53,291 nt of DNA from an uncultured Oceanospirillaceae bacterium (GTDB lineage Bacteria; Pseudomonadota; Gammaproteobacteria; Pseudomonadales; Balneatricaceae). The DNA lies in assembly GCA_937136055.1 (NCBI GenBank), contig CAKZOD010000010.1, forward strand, positions 1 to 53,291, in the 5' to 3' direction. This document shows, piece after piece, positions 9,401-17,246 of the stretch. The notes below the pieces were generated by a model. The model saw only the letters and a program-made list of their open reading frames with translations, ran no database searches and had not been told where the DNA came from. Position 1 is the stretch's first letter, and each line of letters begins with the position of its first letter. The position numbers were made by a program, and so were the translations under genes.

Positions 9401-9527
9401 CGCTATTGCGAGCACTGAAGCTGAGGTTGAAAGTGTAGCGACGGGGTATTCGTGTCGCAGCCAAGTTAAACGCCTTGATGATCAATCAATAGCACACCCA
9501 TTACAGGCGATTATGAAACACTTGTAA
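6408..9527 (+). CDS. ydiJ: YdiJ-type FAD-binding, Fe-S oxidoreductase (D-2-hydroxyglutarate dehydrogenase-like)
   Basis: Large flavoprotein of 1039 residues, close to the ~1018 of E. coli YdiJ. In order it has a PCMH-type FAD-binding domain (about 50-280, with TPRGGGTGTNGQSLTDGLV), an FAD-linked oxidase C-terminal domain (to about 545, GMFGHVDAGVLHVRP and WGEHGKGVRSEYAP), two ferredoxin-like Cys clusters (CNGNGACYNYDPKDAMCPSW and CLACKSCVSQCPIKV), and a C-terminal Cys-rich CCG domain (EAVGCCGMAGTYGHE). YdiJ-type enzymes oxidise D-2-hydroxy acids, including D-2-hydroxyglutarate, and pass electrons to the respiratory chain. ATG 6408 follows a weak AGAGAC site. It is divergent from the LysR gene and 40 bp ahead of a TSUP exporter. 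D-lactate dehydrogenase activity is the alternative substrate call. Confidence 0.9.
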   Translation: MIPTLDNPNTPKAQYLEFLDRLRESLFSGDLSHEYAERVVLATDNSIYQMLPQGVIYPRSVEDLSIVASLANQETFKEVVLTPRGGGTGTNGQSLTDGLVVDVSKYMNNILEINAQERWVKVQAGVVKDQLNAALKPYGLFFAPELSTSNRATIGGMINTDASGQGSCMYGKTRDHVLALNTVLLDGQCWQSQPLTQAELDRICQRDDRVGKVHRLVNDIFENHGALIEEKFPKLNRCLTGYDLAHIRDEKGLFNLNSVLCGSEGSLGFIAEATLNVLPIPKYAALVNIKYDSFESSMRDAKELMNWQPTSIETIDSKVLNLAMNDIVWESVTDYFEATEGTTEALDIQGINLVEYTGDNEAELDDKIAKLTEYLTSVAGQNGKSFGFNVVKGAQNINKVWAMRKKSVGLLGNGVGQERPIPFVEDTAVPPENLADFIMEFRAVLDSYQLPYGMFGHVDAGVLHVRPAIDMKDPQQAALIRPITDKVVALTQKYNGLLWGEHGKGVRSEYAPAFFGELYVQLQRIKGCFDPHNQLNPGKIATPVAEQKAIKAIASEQLIASDKLASDDGLLKVDQVPTRGDYDRTISSSARDAFSEAMFCNGNGACYNYDPKDAMCPSWKVTRERKHSPKGRASLIRHWLFELEKKGEQFDSSAQSKEKPLFDIAKLTLQKWRNSAAKSKGEYDFSHEVHDAMMGCLACKSCVSQCPIKVNVPAFRANFLAHYYQRYQRPVKDYAIASLEYLAPVWAKMPKLYNALTTSKVSARALKSLGIVDSPAFCTNTLVKGMQARNIEFASVEHLKQLTDAQRLKTVVIVQDAFTSYFETQLVLDICDFVTRLGFTLYIAPFKANGKPLHVHGFLSAFNKSAIKNSRMLNEFALFNIPLIGIDPSMTLTYRQEYKSAGVDAPQVQLIQEWLSEQTTALQALAKALPAKRFNLLAHCTEKTSVATTHRLWQQIFSDLGQELAVEAVGCCGMAGTYGHETQNLENSKAIYDMSWRGAIASTEAEVESVATGYSCRSQVKRLDDQSIAHPLQAIMKHL

Positions 9528-9567
9528 TTTGAGAACACAAATATAAATCGTAAAGGGAGTGTTTTAA

Positions 9568-10350
9568 ATGGAGCAGCTAAGCCTAGTGCAGTTGGCGTTA
9601 GTCGGTCTGATCTTTGTCTGGAGCGGTTTTGTTCGCTCTGGTCTAGGCTTTGGTGGTGCAGTTTTAGCACTGCCGTTTTTGCTGTTGATACACGATGATC
9701 CCGTTATTTTCTTACCTTTAATTGCTATCCATTTATTAATTTTTTCCGCCTGGATGGCTTACAGCAACCATCGCAAAGTCAATAAGGGAGTAGAGAAACA
9801 AGAAAGTGTTTCGACAATTGATTGGCCCTATTTAAAAATCGCCTTGGCTATTATGATCATCCCTAAGTTAATAGGGGGGTTCGGGCTGTTGACTTTACCG
9901 CCTAAACTGATGAGTAGCATTATTTTTGTGGTGGTCTTTGTTTACGCCTTTGGTTATGTCATCAACCGACCTTTTCAAAGTAATAGCCGTTGGCTAGATG
10001 CTGTGTTTTTGATGGTTGGAGGCTATGTTAGTGGAGCATCGCTGATAGGAGCGCCTCTCATCGTCGCGGTATTTGCCAGCCATGTAGTAAAAGAGAAACT
10101 GCGTGATACGCTGTTTGTTTTATGGTTTGTGCTAGTGCTGATAAAAGTCGCTGCATTTGCCTTGGCTGGGGTCGATTTTCAGTGGATACACCATTTGTGG
10201 TTACTACCACTGGTCACTATAGGTCACCTCTTGGGACAGCTTTTTCATGCCAAAATAGTCAATGCAAATACCCCTGTTTTTTATCGCATAATGGGAACAG
10301 TTTTGTTGATCATTAGCATTTTGGGTTTGTATAAAGCTTGGTTTGCCTAA
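9568..10350 (+). CDS. TSUP (TauE/SafE) family membrane permease
   Basis: Inner-membrane protein of 260 residues with about seven to eight hydrophobic segments and the glycine-rich TSUP opening (FVWSGFVRSGLGFGGAVLALP). A second inverted-topology motif reads GGYVSGASLIGAPLIVAVF. TSUP proteins move sulfite, sulfoacetate and other small organic anions. ATG 9568 sits behind AAGGGAG, 40 bp after the YdiJ-like gene, so it is probably in the same operon. From that context it may export or import an anion linked to the dehydrogenase, for example a 2-hydroxy or 2-oxo acid. That last step is inference. Confidence 0.85.
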   Translation: MEQLSLVQLALVGLIFVWSGFVRSGLGFGGAVLALPFLLLIHDDPVIFLPLIAIHLLIFSAWMAYSNHRKVNKGVEKQESVSTIDWPYLKIALAIMIIPKLIGGFGLLTLPPKLMSSIIFVVVFVYAFGYVINRPFQSNSRWLDAVFLMVGGYVSGASLIGAPLIVAVFASHVVKEKLRDTLFVLWFVLVLIKVAAFALAGVDFQWIHHLWLLPLVTIGHLLGQLFHAKIVNANTPVFYRIMGTVLLIISILGLYKAWFA

Positions 10351-10697
10351 ATTGATTATTTATCTATTGCTCATGTTTCCTGTGAATAAACTGCAGTTTA
10401 ATAGCGTCGTTTAATGTGGAAAATTTTGATCTATGTACTGATTTATCAGATTGAATGGTCGCTTTTAGTATCATTTTTTATAATTCAATCCCCTAACCGG
10501 GGGATGTGTTGAGAAATTTACCAAAAATAAATGTCGTTGTTAGGTGACAGTAATTGCTGTTATTTATCACTGTTAATTTAATGTTAATGCAGATTGGATT
10601 TAAAGAAATTAATTGCTTTGAGACCATCGATTTTATTCACTTTTCAAAATTAGATCTGCATACTGTCTTTAAAACAATTGTTTAGATTAGGTGGTTT
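10351..10697. other. Intergenic region upstream of the chemoreceptor gene
   Basis: No gene is apparent in these 347 bp. One compact hairpin is visible: ATCCCC (10488-10493) pairing with GGGGAT (10500-10505) around TAACCG, without a U-tract. I looked for a c-di-GMP riboswitch core, because these often precede chemoreceptor genes, and do not see one. Confidence 0.4.
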
Positions 10698-12326
10698 ATG
10701 ATTGGAAGTCTTTCGATAAAAAACAGGATTAGAATAATCTCTATAGTGCCTGTTATTGCGTTTATTGTGATGTTGGTACTTGTACTGAGTGAGCTAAAGC
10801 ACACTGCAGAAGGTGTGGATCGTATCTACCTTGATCGAGTAGTACCTTTAAAAGATTTAAAAGTGATCGCTGATGACTATGCTGTACTTGTTGTTGATGC
10901 CGTTAACAAGGCCAATGCTGGATTAATTAGCGCAGAAGAGACTGTCTCTATTATCAAATCCTCTGAAGATGAAATTGCGAAAATGTGGGATAAATTTATG
11001 TCTACTTCCCACACTGAAGAGGAGGCTCAATTAGCACGTGAAGCAGAGCAATTATTTAAAAATGCTGATACTGCTATTTTGGATGTGATTAGAACCCTTG
11101 AGCAAATGCGTGGAAATATCAAAGGCCAGCTTGATGCCATTGATGGCCCGCTCTATGACAGCGTTGATCCAATCAGTGAGAAGATTACTGAACTTATCAA
11201 CCTTCAACTACAGGTTGCTAAGGAAGAGCATGACCTGATTATTACAGAGTATGAAGACAATCGAGTATTCCTCATTGGTCTAGGTTTTTTTGTTGTTGGT
11301 GCATTATTGTTCCTAGGGTTTGCGGTTTATAGCTCAATCATTAATGCTTTAACACGCATCCGTAACTCTGTAGAGCGTATTGTTGATGAGTCAGATTTAT
11401 CTATAGACATTGAAGTAAAAAGAGATAATGAGCTTTCTGCCATTGCTATTAGTTTTAACAAAATGATCAGTCAAATGCGTGATTTAGTGACGCATGCTAC
11501 TCAAAGCAGTGAAAAACTGACAACGGCAGCCAGTGAAATGACTCAAGTGAGTGCAGAGGCTAAAAAGAGTATTAACACACAGCGCGAAGAGATTGAACAA
11601 GTTGCGGCGGCCATGAATGAAATGGTTGCTACCGCACAAGAAATCTCACGCAACGCAGAATCTGCAGATCAAGGTGCTAGAAGCACAAGTACACAAGCTA
11701 TTGAAGGTAATGAAATTGTCGATCAAGCAGTAGGTGCAACCAACTTGTTGGTGAAAGATGTTGAGAATGTCTCTGAACGTATTAAAACCTTAGAAGCAGA
11801 TAGTGATAGCATTGGCTCAATTGTTGATGTAATCAAAGGGATTGCAGAGCAGACAAACTTACTTGCTTTGAACGCAGCCATTGAAGCGGCGCGTGCGGGT
11901 GATCAAGGGCGAGGCTTTGCGGTTGTGGCCGATGAAGTAAGAAGCTTAGCGCAGCGCACTCAAGTATCCACTGAAGAAATTCAAAATGCGATAGAGCGTT
12001 TACAGGCGGGTACCAACAATGCTTCCTCTGCAATGCTAGCAGGGCAAGAGAAAGCGCAAAGTGCCGGCGATAAGGCTTCACAGGCGGGTGAAGCATTGCG
12101 CTCTATAGCATCAGCTGTTCAAGAAATCACAGATATGAATGCATTGATTGCATCCGCCTCTGATGAACAAACCAGTGTTTCAGAAGAGATCAATAAGTCG
12201 TTAGTGACCTTGCATGATACCTCTAACAACTCAAGTGCCGGCGCAGAGCAAATATCCCGTGCCAGCGAGGAGTTATTGGAGTTATCAGATGAGCTTAAAC
12301 AGACTATTTCACAATATAAAGTGTAA
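10698..12326 (+). CDS. Methyl-accepting chemotaxis protein
   Basis: Chemoreceptor of 542 residues. TM1 is at about 10-28 ([18 protein letters not shown]). A periplasmic four-helix-type ligand domain spans about 30-190 and TM2 about 192-214 ([21 protein letters not shown]). A HAMP linker and a long coiled-coil signalling domain follow, with the conserved hairpin tip [37 protein letters not shown] split around it. It lacks the C-terminal CheR-docking pentapeptide. ATG 10698 follows AGGTGG. It stands alone, without che genes, as most scattered receptors do. The ligand cannot be deduced. Confidence 0.93.
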   Translation: MIGSLSIKNRIRIISIVPVIAFIVMLVLVLSELKHTAEGVDRIYLDRVVPLKDLKVIADDYAVLVVDAVNKANAGLISAEETVSIIKSSEDEIAKMWDKFMSTSHTEEEAQLAREAEQLFKNADTAILDVIRTLEQMRGNIKGQLDAIDGPLYDSVDPISEKITELINLQLQVAKEEHDLIITEYEDNRVFLIGLGFFVVGALLFLGFAVYSSIINALTRIRNSVERIVDESDLSIDIEVKRDNELSAIAISFNKMISQMRDLVTHATQSSEKLTTAASEMTQVSAEAKKSINTQREEIEQVAAAMNEMVATAQEISRNAESADQGARSTSTQAIEGNEIVDQAVGATNLLVKDVENVSERIKTLEADSDSIGSIVDVIKGIAEQTNLLALNAAIEAARAGDQGRGFAVVADEVRSLAQRTQVSTEEIQNAIERLQAGTNNASSAMLAGQEKAQSAGDKASQAGEALRSIASAVQEITDMNALIASASDEQTSVSEEINKSLVTLHDTSNNSSAGAEQISRASEELLELSDELKQTISQYKV

Positions 12327-12361
12327 CTTCTACTTAACTTAAACAGCCTTACATCGATACA

Positions 12362-12389
12362 TAACAGTGGAGCGCGAGCTTCACTGTTA
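12362..12389 (+). terminator. Hairpin terminator after the chemoreceptor gene
   Basis: TAACAGTGGAGC (12362-12373) pairs with GCTTCACTGTTA (12378-12389), with one wobble, closing a GCGA tetraloop. CTTTCCTC follows. It begins 36 bp after the stop. Confidence 0.65.
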
Positions 12390-12631
12390 CTTTCCTCGCT
12401 ATTACCGGAGTGTTTATATAGATGTACTTAATCATCTATTTCTGCACTCATGATTGAGCCTGCCTGTGATTGTCGTTATTATTTATCGATACTTTTTAAC
12501 TAAATTGTTACTAACTGTTACTAAATTTTACTAAAAAATGTCCCATTAAATGGCTATGTTCAGTGTGTAGAACAGCAGGCACAAAAGTTGATTAGCCATT
12601 TCGTCAAAATAAAAAACACTAAGGAGTTATT
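12390..12631. other. Upstream region of the GGCT-iadA pair with TTACTAA repeats
   Basis: No gene is visible. The word TTACTAA (or near variants) recurs about every 10 bp between roughly 12497 and 12536, in phase with the helix. Such spacing could be a cooperative operator, but it is also possible by chance in AT-rich DNA. Confidence 0.3.
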
Positions 12632-13267
12632 TTGCAAACAGCACAGCAACGCCATTATATTTTTGGCTACGGCAGCTTAATTAACAGTATCTCGCGTACA
12701 GTGACCGGTGAAACAGGCGTGGCAACTGCCGTCAAAATTTCAGGTATTAGTCGTCATTGGTCACGCATATCAGAAGACTTTGGTATGAGTTCTGTGGTTG
12801 TGGTTGAAGACAGCCAAGGCCAGTGTAATGGTGTCATCGTTGAAGTACCTGAAGCTGAGTTAGTCCACTTTGATGAGCGTGAACGCGGTTACCAACGGAT
12901 GCTGGTGGATGCTAAAAATGTTGAGTTTTACGATCAAAATAATGCAATAGATTTGCAATCTGACAGTAATAACAGCGCTAAAATTTGGCTGTATCAAAGC
13001 GATAAAGTGGTTAACCCTTGTACAAACCACCCCGTAGTCTTTAGCTACCTTGATGTGATTTTATCGGGCTGCCTTGAATACTCAGCAGCGTTTTGTGATG
13101 ACTTTATCGAGCACACTCAAGGCTGGCAGCATGCCATGCTTAATGACAGAGATACACCGCGCTATCCAAGAGTTCAGCCAGCGTTAGACACTGATGTGTT
13201 AAATCGATACATCTCGTTGAAAGCACCGTTAGCTGAAACGGCTATTACAGCAGGTTATCCCGCTTAG
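12632..13267 (+). CDS. Gamma-glutamylcyclotransferase-like protein
   Basis: Cytoplasmic protein of 211 residues with the GGCT-fold substrate loop near its N-terminus (YIFGYGSLINSISRT). The acidic segment VHFDERERGYQRM is in the place where family members carry their catalytic Glu. Such enzymes release 5-oxoproline from gamma-glutamyl peptides or amines, or degrade glutathione. The start is TTG at 12632 with a consensus AAGGAG five bases upstream, which decides it. It is 57 bp upstream of iadA, and the two would both open side-chain-type amide bonds, suggesting a small peptide-salvage operon. The exact substrate is unknown. Confidence 0.75.
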   Translation: MQTAQQRHYIFGYGSLINSISRTVTGETGVATAVKISGISRHWSRISEDFGMSSVVVVEDSQGQCNGVIVEVPEAELVHFDERERGYQRMLVDAKNVEFYDQNNAIDLQSDSNNSAKIWLYQSDKVVNPCTNHPVVFSYLDVILSGCLEYSAAFCDDFIEHTQGWQHAMLNDRDTPRYPRVQPALDTDVLNRYISLKAPLAETAITAGYPA

Positions 13268-13324
13268 ACATTAGTTTTAAATATCGGGCTTGCAGAGCAA
13301 GCATTTTGATAAAAGAGAACACCA

Positions 13325-14482
13325 TTGATTTATATAAAAAATGCCAATTTGTATGACCCGCAGCCTAAGGGCTTGCATCATTTATTGATAGCAGCGAATA
13401 AAATCATTGCTGTGCAGCAACAGCCAATTGAATTGCCTAAAGGTCTAGTAGTTGAAACCATTGATTTAGAAGGCGCTATATTAGCTCCAGGTCTCATCGA
13501 CGCCCACGCTCACATTACCGGTGGCGGCGGTGAAGCAGGCTTTGCCACTCAAGTACCCGTAGTACCGATGAGTGATTTTACAAGCGCAGGAGTCACCACC
13601 GTCGTTGGGCTGTTAGGCACTGATGATACAACGCGCAGCGTTGAGAATTTAGTCGCGCGCTGTTATGGGCTGCGAGAAGAGGGCATGAATGCGTTTTGCT
13701 GGACAGGGGGATATCATTATCCACTGACAACCCTTGCAGGCAGCGCCAAGCGTGATATTGTGTTTATCGATCCGATCATTGGTATTGGTGAGTTTGCAAT
13801 TAGTGATCATCGCTCCAGCCAACCGACGTTTGAGGAAGTCATTCGTTTAGCCAGTGAAGCGCATGTTGCAGGTTTAATGACAAATAAAGCGGGAGTGATG
13901 CATTTTCACTTAGGGGACGGAGATCGAAAGTTAGCCTTAATCGAGCGCGGTTTGAGTGAAACGGAGATACCCGCCAGAGTGTTTAACCCAACCCATGTAA
14001 ACCGCAATCATGCACTGTTTGATAGTGCATGTGAGTTAGTAAAGCAGGGGTGTTATATCGATATTACCGCTTTTCCCGAGGGAAGCATCGGCCAAGGTTA
14101 TAATGCAGTTGAGGCAGTACAATTAGCCATTGAGCGCAAACTGCCACTGGATCGTATCACCTTAAGCTCTGATGGCGGTGGTTGCCTACCTGATTTTGAT
14201 AGCTGTGGGCGCTTAGTGCACATGGATTTTGGCCGTGCACAAACCTTGGTTGACACCCTACAACAAGCGTCTAATCAAGGAGTAGCCCTAGAACAGGTTT
14301 TACCTATGCTAACCAGTAATGTTGCTGATTTATTGAAAATGCAAGATAAAGGGCGGGTTTTCCAAGGAGCTGATGCTGACTTAGTGGTGTTTGATCAAAA
14401 CCTCAATGTGCAAGATGTGATGGTGCTAGGCAAGTGGCACAAACGTGAAGGGGAGATGTTGATAAAAGGCACTTTTGAGTGA
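13325..14482 (+). CDS. iadA: Isoaspartyl dipeptidase (beta-aspartyl peptidase)
   Basis: Binuclear-zinc amidohydrolase of 385 residues that cleaves isoaspartyl dipeptides released from damaged proteins. Visible metal-site motifs are GLIDAHAHITGGGGEAG (His61, His63), FAISDHRS, NPTHVNRNH and LSSDGGG. At the position of the carboxylated Lys162 of E. coli IadA, as I recall that sequence, there is Glu156 (GIGEFAISDHRS). Glu-bridged sites are known in the superfamily, so activity is still likely. The start is TTG 13325 with a weak AGAGAA site. It follows the GGCT-like gene. Its last 458 bp recur as a broken copy at 22486-22947, beyond the copper operon. Confidence 0.9.
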   Translation: MIYIKNANLYDPQPKGLHHLLIAANKIIAVQQQPIELPKGLVVETIDLEGAILAPGLIDAHAHITGGGGEAGFATQVPVVPMSDFTSAGVTTVVGLLGTDDTTRSVENLVARCYGLREEGMNAFCWTGGYHYPLTTLAGSAKRDIVFIDPIIGIGEFAISDHRSSQPTFEEVIRLASEAHVAGLMTNKAGVMHFHLGDGDRKLALIERGLSETEIPARVFNPTHVNRNHALFDSACELVKQGCYIDITAFPEGSIGQGYNAVEAVQLAIERKLPLDRITLSSDGGGCLPDFDSCGRLVHMDFGRAQTLVDTLQQASNQGVALEQVLPMLTSNVADLLKMQDKGRVFQGADADLVVFDQNLNVQDVMVLGKWHKREGEMLIKGTFE

Positions 14483-14628
14483 GGCTCGTTTACAGTTGAA
14501 AACGAGCTAATTATCCTACTGGTTAATAGCAGTAAGTCATTTAGTTTTACTGAGTGTCAGATTCTACGTTGATAAAGCACTGTATAAACAAAATCTATTA
14601 TAAATAGTATCGTGTTTATAGGTGAGAT

Positions 14629-15138
14629 ATGAATGAAAGACTAGAAAATATTCGCCAAATAAGTAACAGGCTAGCGATTGCGATTGCCTCGCTTGTGGTG
14701 TTGATTTCAATAGGTGCGATTATCGCATCTATTTATCAAGGTATTATTACAGCGCCTATTGCCGCTTTTTTTGCCGGCGTGATTGGAGGCTTTGTCGGAT
14801 TGCAAAGACGCTTAAAAAGTATGTCGAGTGAGGATTTGCTGTTACTTGCACATTCATGGGTCTATGTTTGGATATCGCCAATAGTTGGTGGTGTGTTAGC
14901 TGTTGTGCTATATGTACTTTTTATATCCAATTTGGTCAGTGGAGACTTGTTTCCTAAATTTGTGCCTGATGTTATAACAGCTGAAGAAGTCATTAAGAAA
15001 AATTTCTCAGTTGTATTTGCAGTACACGGCGAAGCTGTAGATTATGCAAAAATGATGTTTTGGTCATTTGTCGCCGGTTTTTCAGAGCGCTTTGTGACGG
15101 ATATTATTAGCAAATTCGAAAAACAAAGTACGCCCTAA
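14629..15138 (+). CDS. Hypothetical inner-membrane protein
   Basis: Protein of 169 residues that I do not recognise. A first hydrophobic stretch (about 14-58, two close TM helices with GIIxxPIAAFFAGVIGGFVG) is followed by QRRLKS. A third TM lies at about 83-105 (WISPIVGGVLAVVLYVLFI). A short amphipathic C-terminus has FWSFVAGFSERFVTDIISKFE. ATG 14629 follows AGGTGAG. It lies between iadA and the copper cluster, so it may be part of the block bounded by the two iadA 3' ends. No function can be inferred. Confidence 0.65.
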   Translation: MNERLENIRQISNRLAIAIASLVVLISIGAIIASIYQGIITAPIAAFFAGVIGGFVGLQRRLKSMSSEDLLLLAHSWVYVWISPIVGGVLAVVLYVLFISNLVSGDLFPKFVPDVITAEEVIKKNFSVVFAVHGEAVDYAKMMFWSFVAGFSERFVTDIISKFEKQSTP

Positions 15139-15356
15139 CTGCACATGCAACGGTTAATTTCTAAGGCCCCTTTTTATTCAAAGTTAGCTTGTTAGGTTGA
15201 TAATTGATCAGCCAAGTATTTAATAAGTATTAATAAAAATAATATTAAACTTTTTGTGAATCTCTAGGTCTTATTTTGCGCTTGAGTTCGCTCGTTATAT
15301 CTGAGGAACTCTGTATTTACCAATTTATCAGCTATGCAAAGAGAGAAAGAAATCCG

Positions 15357-15734
15357 TTGAAGGGCGTCGCACTGCAAAAAATAGTGATTACACTATGTAT
15401 TATGTTGAGCATACTAAGCCAAGTGTTAGCAGGCTCTGTTGTGACAACTGCCCATAATATGGGATCTATGCAGGGCGATTTAGCGATGGCAGACGCAGCG
15501 ACGATGGCAGTGTGCGTTGAGATGGCGATGCCTGTTGGTTGCGCTAGCAGTGATGGTGATAACAACGATTGTAATTGCTGCGATTATGATTGTGCATCAG
15601 TACAGTGTTTTAGTGTTTACCCCTTTGATAAAATTGACTTTACTTGGCATTCGCAACATTCCCAAATAATTGGTTACCTGGATGTGGCCTTGATCCAAAC
15701 GACCTCGCTTTTATATCGCCCGCCTATTTCTTAA
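15357..15734 (+). CDS. Small exported Cys/Met-rich protein of the copper cluster
   Basis: Protein of about 125 residues preceding the cusCBA-type operon. From TTG 15357 it begins with a signal peptide (KGVALQKIVITLCIMLSILSQVLAG). The mature part is rich in Met and Cys, including NMGSMQGDLAMADAATM and CNCCDYDCASVQC, as expected for a periplasmic Cu(I)/Ag(I)-binding protein. The open frame extends to TTG 15276, but the start near a GAGAAAG site gives a clean signal peptide. It resembles the small, variable proteins often found before HME-RND pumps. It has no CusF WPxMxMxF motif; that domain is fused to the adaptor instead. The metal-binding role is inferred from composition and position. Confidence 0.6.
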   Translation: MKGVALQKIVITLCIMLSILSQVLAGSVVTTAHNMGSMQGDLAMADAATMAVCVEMAMPVGCASSDGDNNDCNCCDYDCASVQCFSVYPFDKIDFTWHSQHSQIIGYLDVALIQTTSLLYRPPIS

Positions 15735-15854
15735 ATATCTTCTCCTAGAACAAGGTCTAAAAAAGGCCACCAAGCTATTCTTGAGCATTGTCGTCATCTT
15801 GTTCCCAAATAGCGCTTTTATCATTACCTAAAAATTACTCCCGTAGGGGGATTT

Positions 15855-17243
15855 ATGTTATCTATTTTAGTTCGGCGCAATGTCGTGCTCAGCTTGTGTC
15901 TGCTCGGCACATTAAGTTCGCTCGCCCAGGCAACACAGAGTGATAGTAAGTCATTAAACTCAAAGCAGAGCTCAAAACTTAACTTAGGCCAAGCACTGCA
16001 AATCGCCTTGCAACAAGATCAATGGCAGAGCAGTAGTTTGTCTCAACAAGAAGCGCTACATGAGCGCGCGATTGCTGCCGGTGAATTACCTGATACGCGG
16101 CTCTCATTGAATGTTGCGAATTTGGCGACTGACACGCTGCGTTTTAATCAAGAGCGAATGACCCAGTTACAGTTTGGCATTAGCCAAACGTTTCCCCGTG
16201 GCGATACCTTAGTGTTACGCCGTGCTCGCGGTGAATTATTAAGTGAGAGCCAGCCAATACAACGCCAGTTACGTGCCGCTAAAATTGGCTTAACAGTTAC
16301 CACTTTGTGGCTAGATGCTCATCAAGTGCGAGAGAGCATCGCACTTATCAACCGTAATAAACCCCTCTTTGATCAATTATCTGAGCTGGCATTGGCCAGC
16401 TATTCTTCGGTGACAGCCAATACACGCCAGCAAGATATTGTGCGTGCCCAGCTAGAGCGCACTTTGTTAGATGATCGGTTAAGTATTTTAAAGCAGCGTT
16501 TAGTTAAGTTAGAACAACAGTTAACGGGTTGGTTAATTGCAGCGGATGGTACATGGCGCAAACCATCAGGGGAGCGAATTTATGACAAGAAGCTACCCAC
16601 AATAGCACTGTTACAAAGTACGCAAATACAACCTTCTTTTCTGCATCACCCAATGGTTGAGGTGCTGGATAAAACCATCGCTGCGCAGAAAGTAAATATC
16701 AATCTTGAGCGACAAGCGTTGAAACCTAAATGGAATGCCAAGCTGGGATACAGCTATCGCGATTCAGATCCCAATGGTGTGAAGCGCACAGACTTAGTGA
16801 CATTCGGCGTCAGTGTTGATTTGCCACTTTTCTCAAGGGCGCGCCCACGCAGCAACATTCGAGCGGCGGCGCTAGAGCGTGATGCGAGTTTGAGTGATCG
16901 CTTACTGCTACTGCGCGATTTGAATACTAAGTTCAACGCGTTAAAAGTACAGCAGCGCCAATTGGCAACTCGCGCAAAGCTGTATCGCAATGAGGTATTA
17001 GTGCAAATGAAGAGACAAACCCAAGCGTCACTAAACGCCTATACCGCTGATAACGGTGACTTTACCGATGTCGTACGGGCGCGAATTGCTCAATTAAATG
17101 GGCGCATTGACACGCTGGAAATTTCCGTTGATCAGCAAAAATTGAATGCACAAATGAATTACTTATTGGCGACCACGCAAGTACCAGTATATTTCCCAGG
17201 TCAAAAAAATAACGCAAATGTCAGCACAAAAAAGGTTAAGTAA
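15855..17243 (+). CDS. cusC: CusC-type TolC-family outer membrane factor
   Basis: Outer-membrane channel subunit of a heavy-metal RND pump, 462 residues. It has an N-terminal signal peptide (RRNVVLSLCLLGTLSSLAQA) and the long helical repeats of the TolC fold (NLGQALQIALQQDQWQSSS early; VFGVSV/LPLFSR-type beta segment near residue 320). No lipobox Cys is visible, unlike E. coli CusC. It starts with ATG 15855 behind GTAGGGGG and ends 3-6 bp before the adaptor start. The assignment as CusC partner comes from order and strand with the CusB- and CusA-like genes, not from sequence alone. Confidence 0.85.
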   Translation: MLSILVRRNVVLSLCLLGTLSSLAQATQSDSKSLNSKQSSKLNLGQALQIALQQDQWQSSSLSQQEALHERAIAAGELPDTRLSLNVANLATDTLRFNQERMTQLQFGISQTFPRGDTLVLRRARGELLSESQPIQRQLRAAKIGLTVTTLWLDAHQVRESIALINRNKPLFDQLSELALASYSSVTANTRQQDIVRAQLERTLLDDRLSILKQRLVKLEQQLTGWLIAADGTWRKPSGERIYDKKLPTIALLQSTQIQPSFLHHPMVEVLDKTIAAQKVNINLERQALKPKWNAKLGYSYRDSDPNGVKRTDLVTFGVSVDLPLFSRARPRSNIRAAALERDASLSDRLLLLRDLNTKFNALKVQQRQLATRAKLYRNEVLVQMKRQTQASLNAYTADNGDFTDVVRARIAQLNGRIDTLEISVDQQKLNAQMNYLLATTQVPVYFPGQKNNANVSTKKVK

Positions 17244-17246
17244 GCA

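Noticed and set aside
10488..10505. Riboswitch before the chemoreceptor
   Set aside because: Only one 6-bp hairpin is present; no c-di-GMP riboswitch core sequence could be found.
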